Assembly: GCA_020861055.1 (NCBI GenBank)
Contig: JAJBTD010000028.1
Coordinates: 1 to 6,491 of the forward strand
From: Clostridiales bacterium
Lineage (GTDB): Bacteria; Bacillota; Clostridia; Oscillospirales; Oscillospiraceae
Direction: 5' to 3'
DNA: 6,491 bases
Shown: positions 5,660-6,491 of the stretch, piece after piece
How the letters are laid out: the number at the start of each line of letters is the position of its first letter
Numbering within the stretch: position 1 is the first letter of the stretch
Translations under genes and position numbers: made by a program
Notes under the pieces: generated by a model
Database searches by the model: none
Told to the model about the DNA's origin: nothing
The model's input: only the letters and a program-made list of their open reading frames with translations

Positions 5660-5710
5660 GCGCAAAAAGAAAAGGTTAGGCCGCAAAAAAGCGGCCTAAC
5701 CTTTGTGCGC
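5660..5710. terminator. Bidirectional intrinsic terminator between rqcH and the convergent lacI-type gene
   Basis: A perfect 14-bp stem, AAAGGTTAGGCCGC (5671-5684) with GCGGCCTAACCTTT (5691-5704), closed by a six-A loop. An outer GCGCA/TGCGC pair (5660-5664, 5706-5710) can extend the base. Read on the minus strand, the stem is followed by TTTTCTTTTTG, a strong U-tract, and begins about 20 bases after the regulator's stop. On the plus strand the tract is only the TTT at the end of the stem. It should therefore serve the minus-strand gene best and rqcH less efficiently. Confidence 0.88.
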
Positions 5711-5724
5711 TGTACCTGTTTCTG

Positions 5725-6491
5725 TTATCGCTTTGCCACTGAACCACCCGCCCGAAAGCTGGGCTGGAGCAAGATGTGCTGATGTATCCCGGTGCCCTCA
5801 ATGATCTGCGCCAGTATCTGGACGCTGGTCCGGCCCAGCTCCTCCTGGGGCTGTACCAGAGCGGTCAGTGGCGGCAGAGTGTATTCTGTCGTTTCCAGAC
5901 CGTCCAAGCCCATGACTGAGCAATCCTCCGGCACCGCCAGACCGCCGTCATGGAGGGCTTTGATCGCGGACAGGGCCAGCAAATCAGAGATGGCCAGGAC
6001 TGCAGTGCAGGTTTCTCCACTTTCCAACAGTGCCCGGACGGCGGCATAGCCGAAATTCATGTCATAACCTGCGCATTCCAGAAGCAGCGTCTCCCGGAGC
6101 GGAACACCAAATTCTTCCAGCGCCCGGCAATAGCCCTGGTAGCGCAGCTCTCCCGCCGATCGGTCGTGGATGTCCGGCAGAAGCAGGGCGATATCCCGGT
6201 GTCCCATCTGGCGCAGATATTTCACGGCCTGGAAAGCCGCCTCCTCGTCGTCAATCGTCACCGAGGAGTACCCGTCCTTTGGCAGATCGCCAAAGCAGTT
6301 TTCATATGTGCAGCAGACAAAGGGAACCGTTACTGCCGCAGCCTGATCTGCGGTAAAGTCAGATCGGCCGCCCAGCAAGATAATCCGGTTAAGTTTTTCC
6401 GAACGCTCCAGCTAATCAGCAAAGGCAAGTTAGTACGGTTCCCGTTTGATCTGCCGGAGGAAGACGCAGTAGACGCGCGTCTAAAGCTCTT
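5725..6491 (-). pseudogene. LacI/GalR-family transcriptional regulator, broken by in-frame stops; N-terminus beyond the right edge
   Basis: The intact part (5725-6378, at least 217 residues) is the sugar-binding-protein-like effector domain of a LacI/GalR repressor. It shows SSVTIDDEEAAFQAVKYL, MGHRDIALL, RYQGYCRALEEFGV, AVLAISDLLALSAIKAL and SVMGLDGLETTEYTLPPLT, ending in QPQEELGRTSV. Upstream in the same frame, homology-like sequence continues: VYCVFLRQIKREPY, LAFAD and LERSEKLNRIILLGG, like the usual GY-VLLC...P..E..Y...L....VDGIILLGG stretch. It is interrupted by TAG (6412-6414), TAA (6430-6432) and TAG (6481-6483). A TTG at 6378 is the first possible start after them, has no ribosome binding site, and lies inside a beta-strand. 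The helix-turn-helix would be outside the window. Read errors near a sequence end would give the same picture. The normal target would be a sugar-use operon, not visible here. Confidence 0.7.
6470..6483. repeat. 14-bp perfect palindrome inside the broken regulator gene
   Basis: TAGACGCGCGTCTA reads the same on both strands with no spacer. It contains the outermost of the three in-frame stops. A dyad with a central CG resembles LacI-family operators in general form, but a palindrome of this length is expected by chance roughly once in 16,000 positions, so it may be meaningless. Confidence 0.35.

Noticed and set aside
4985..5686. A 233-codon minus-strand frame opposite the rqcH 3' half
   Set aside because: It is antisense to conserved NFACT-R coding sequence, extends through the terminator, and shows no family motif or ribosome binding site.
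6376..6378. TTG at 6378 as the start of a functional short regulator
   Set aside because: It has no ribosome binding site, cuts into a core strand of the fold, and the protein would lack the DNA-binding domain.
1..6491. A search for CRISPR arrays, tRNA/rRNA genes, insertion sequences, toxin-antitoxin or phage genes
   Set aside because: No regularly spaced repeats, cloverleaf-like segments, transposase motifs or phage proteins were seen by eye; all long stretches are explained by the annotated genes and control regions.

Overview
The window looks like chromosomal DNA from a GC-rich, strictly anaerobic, fermentative Clostridia species, most likely an Oscillospiraceae-type gut bacterium (inference). 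The reasons are strong AGGAGG ribosome binding sites, high third-position G+C, an oxygen-sensitive [FeFe] hydrogenase of the group B type, a two-subunit iron-sulfur fumarase, and a Firmicutes-style Mini-III RNase plus RqcH. Six genes account for almost all of it. There are no rRNAs, tRNAs, CRISPR arrays or insertion sequences.

Layout. Minus strand, 1-1473: a PHP-family histidinol-phosphatase-like phosphoesterase, followed after 43 bases by the alpha subunit of class I fumarate hydratase, which runs off the left edge. Positions 1474-1761 form a divergent control region. It holds one sigma-A-type promoter facing each way, one perfect TGTGA-N6-TCACA dyad midway between them, and a roughly 135-nt hydrogenase leader that can form competing RNA stems. 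Plus strand, 1762-3282: a 506-residue group B [FeFe] hydrogenase, followed by a hairpin. Plus strand, 3444-5620: Mini-ribonuclease III (mrnC) and the ribosome quality-control factor RqcH, overlapping by one base and driven by their own promoter. A perfect 14-bp bidirectional terminator separates them from a convergent LacI-family regulator on the minus strand. That regulator has three in-frame stops near the right edge and appears to be broken.

How the parts may work together. The most interesting object is the divergent control region. From the predicted transcription starts, the single Crp/Fnr-type dyad is centred near -61 for both promoters, the classical class I activator spacing. Hydrogenase (hydrogen as electron sink) and the phosphatase-fumarase operon (malate/fumarate branch) could therefore be switched together by one redox or metabolite-sensing regulator. 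The mrnC-rqcH pair is a separate module concerned with the large ribosomal subunit: 23S rRNA maturation and rescue of stalled 50S-peptidyl-tRNA complexes. Known machinery explains every gene. The possibly new elements are the shared operator, the switching leader, the group B hydrogenase and the decayed regulator.
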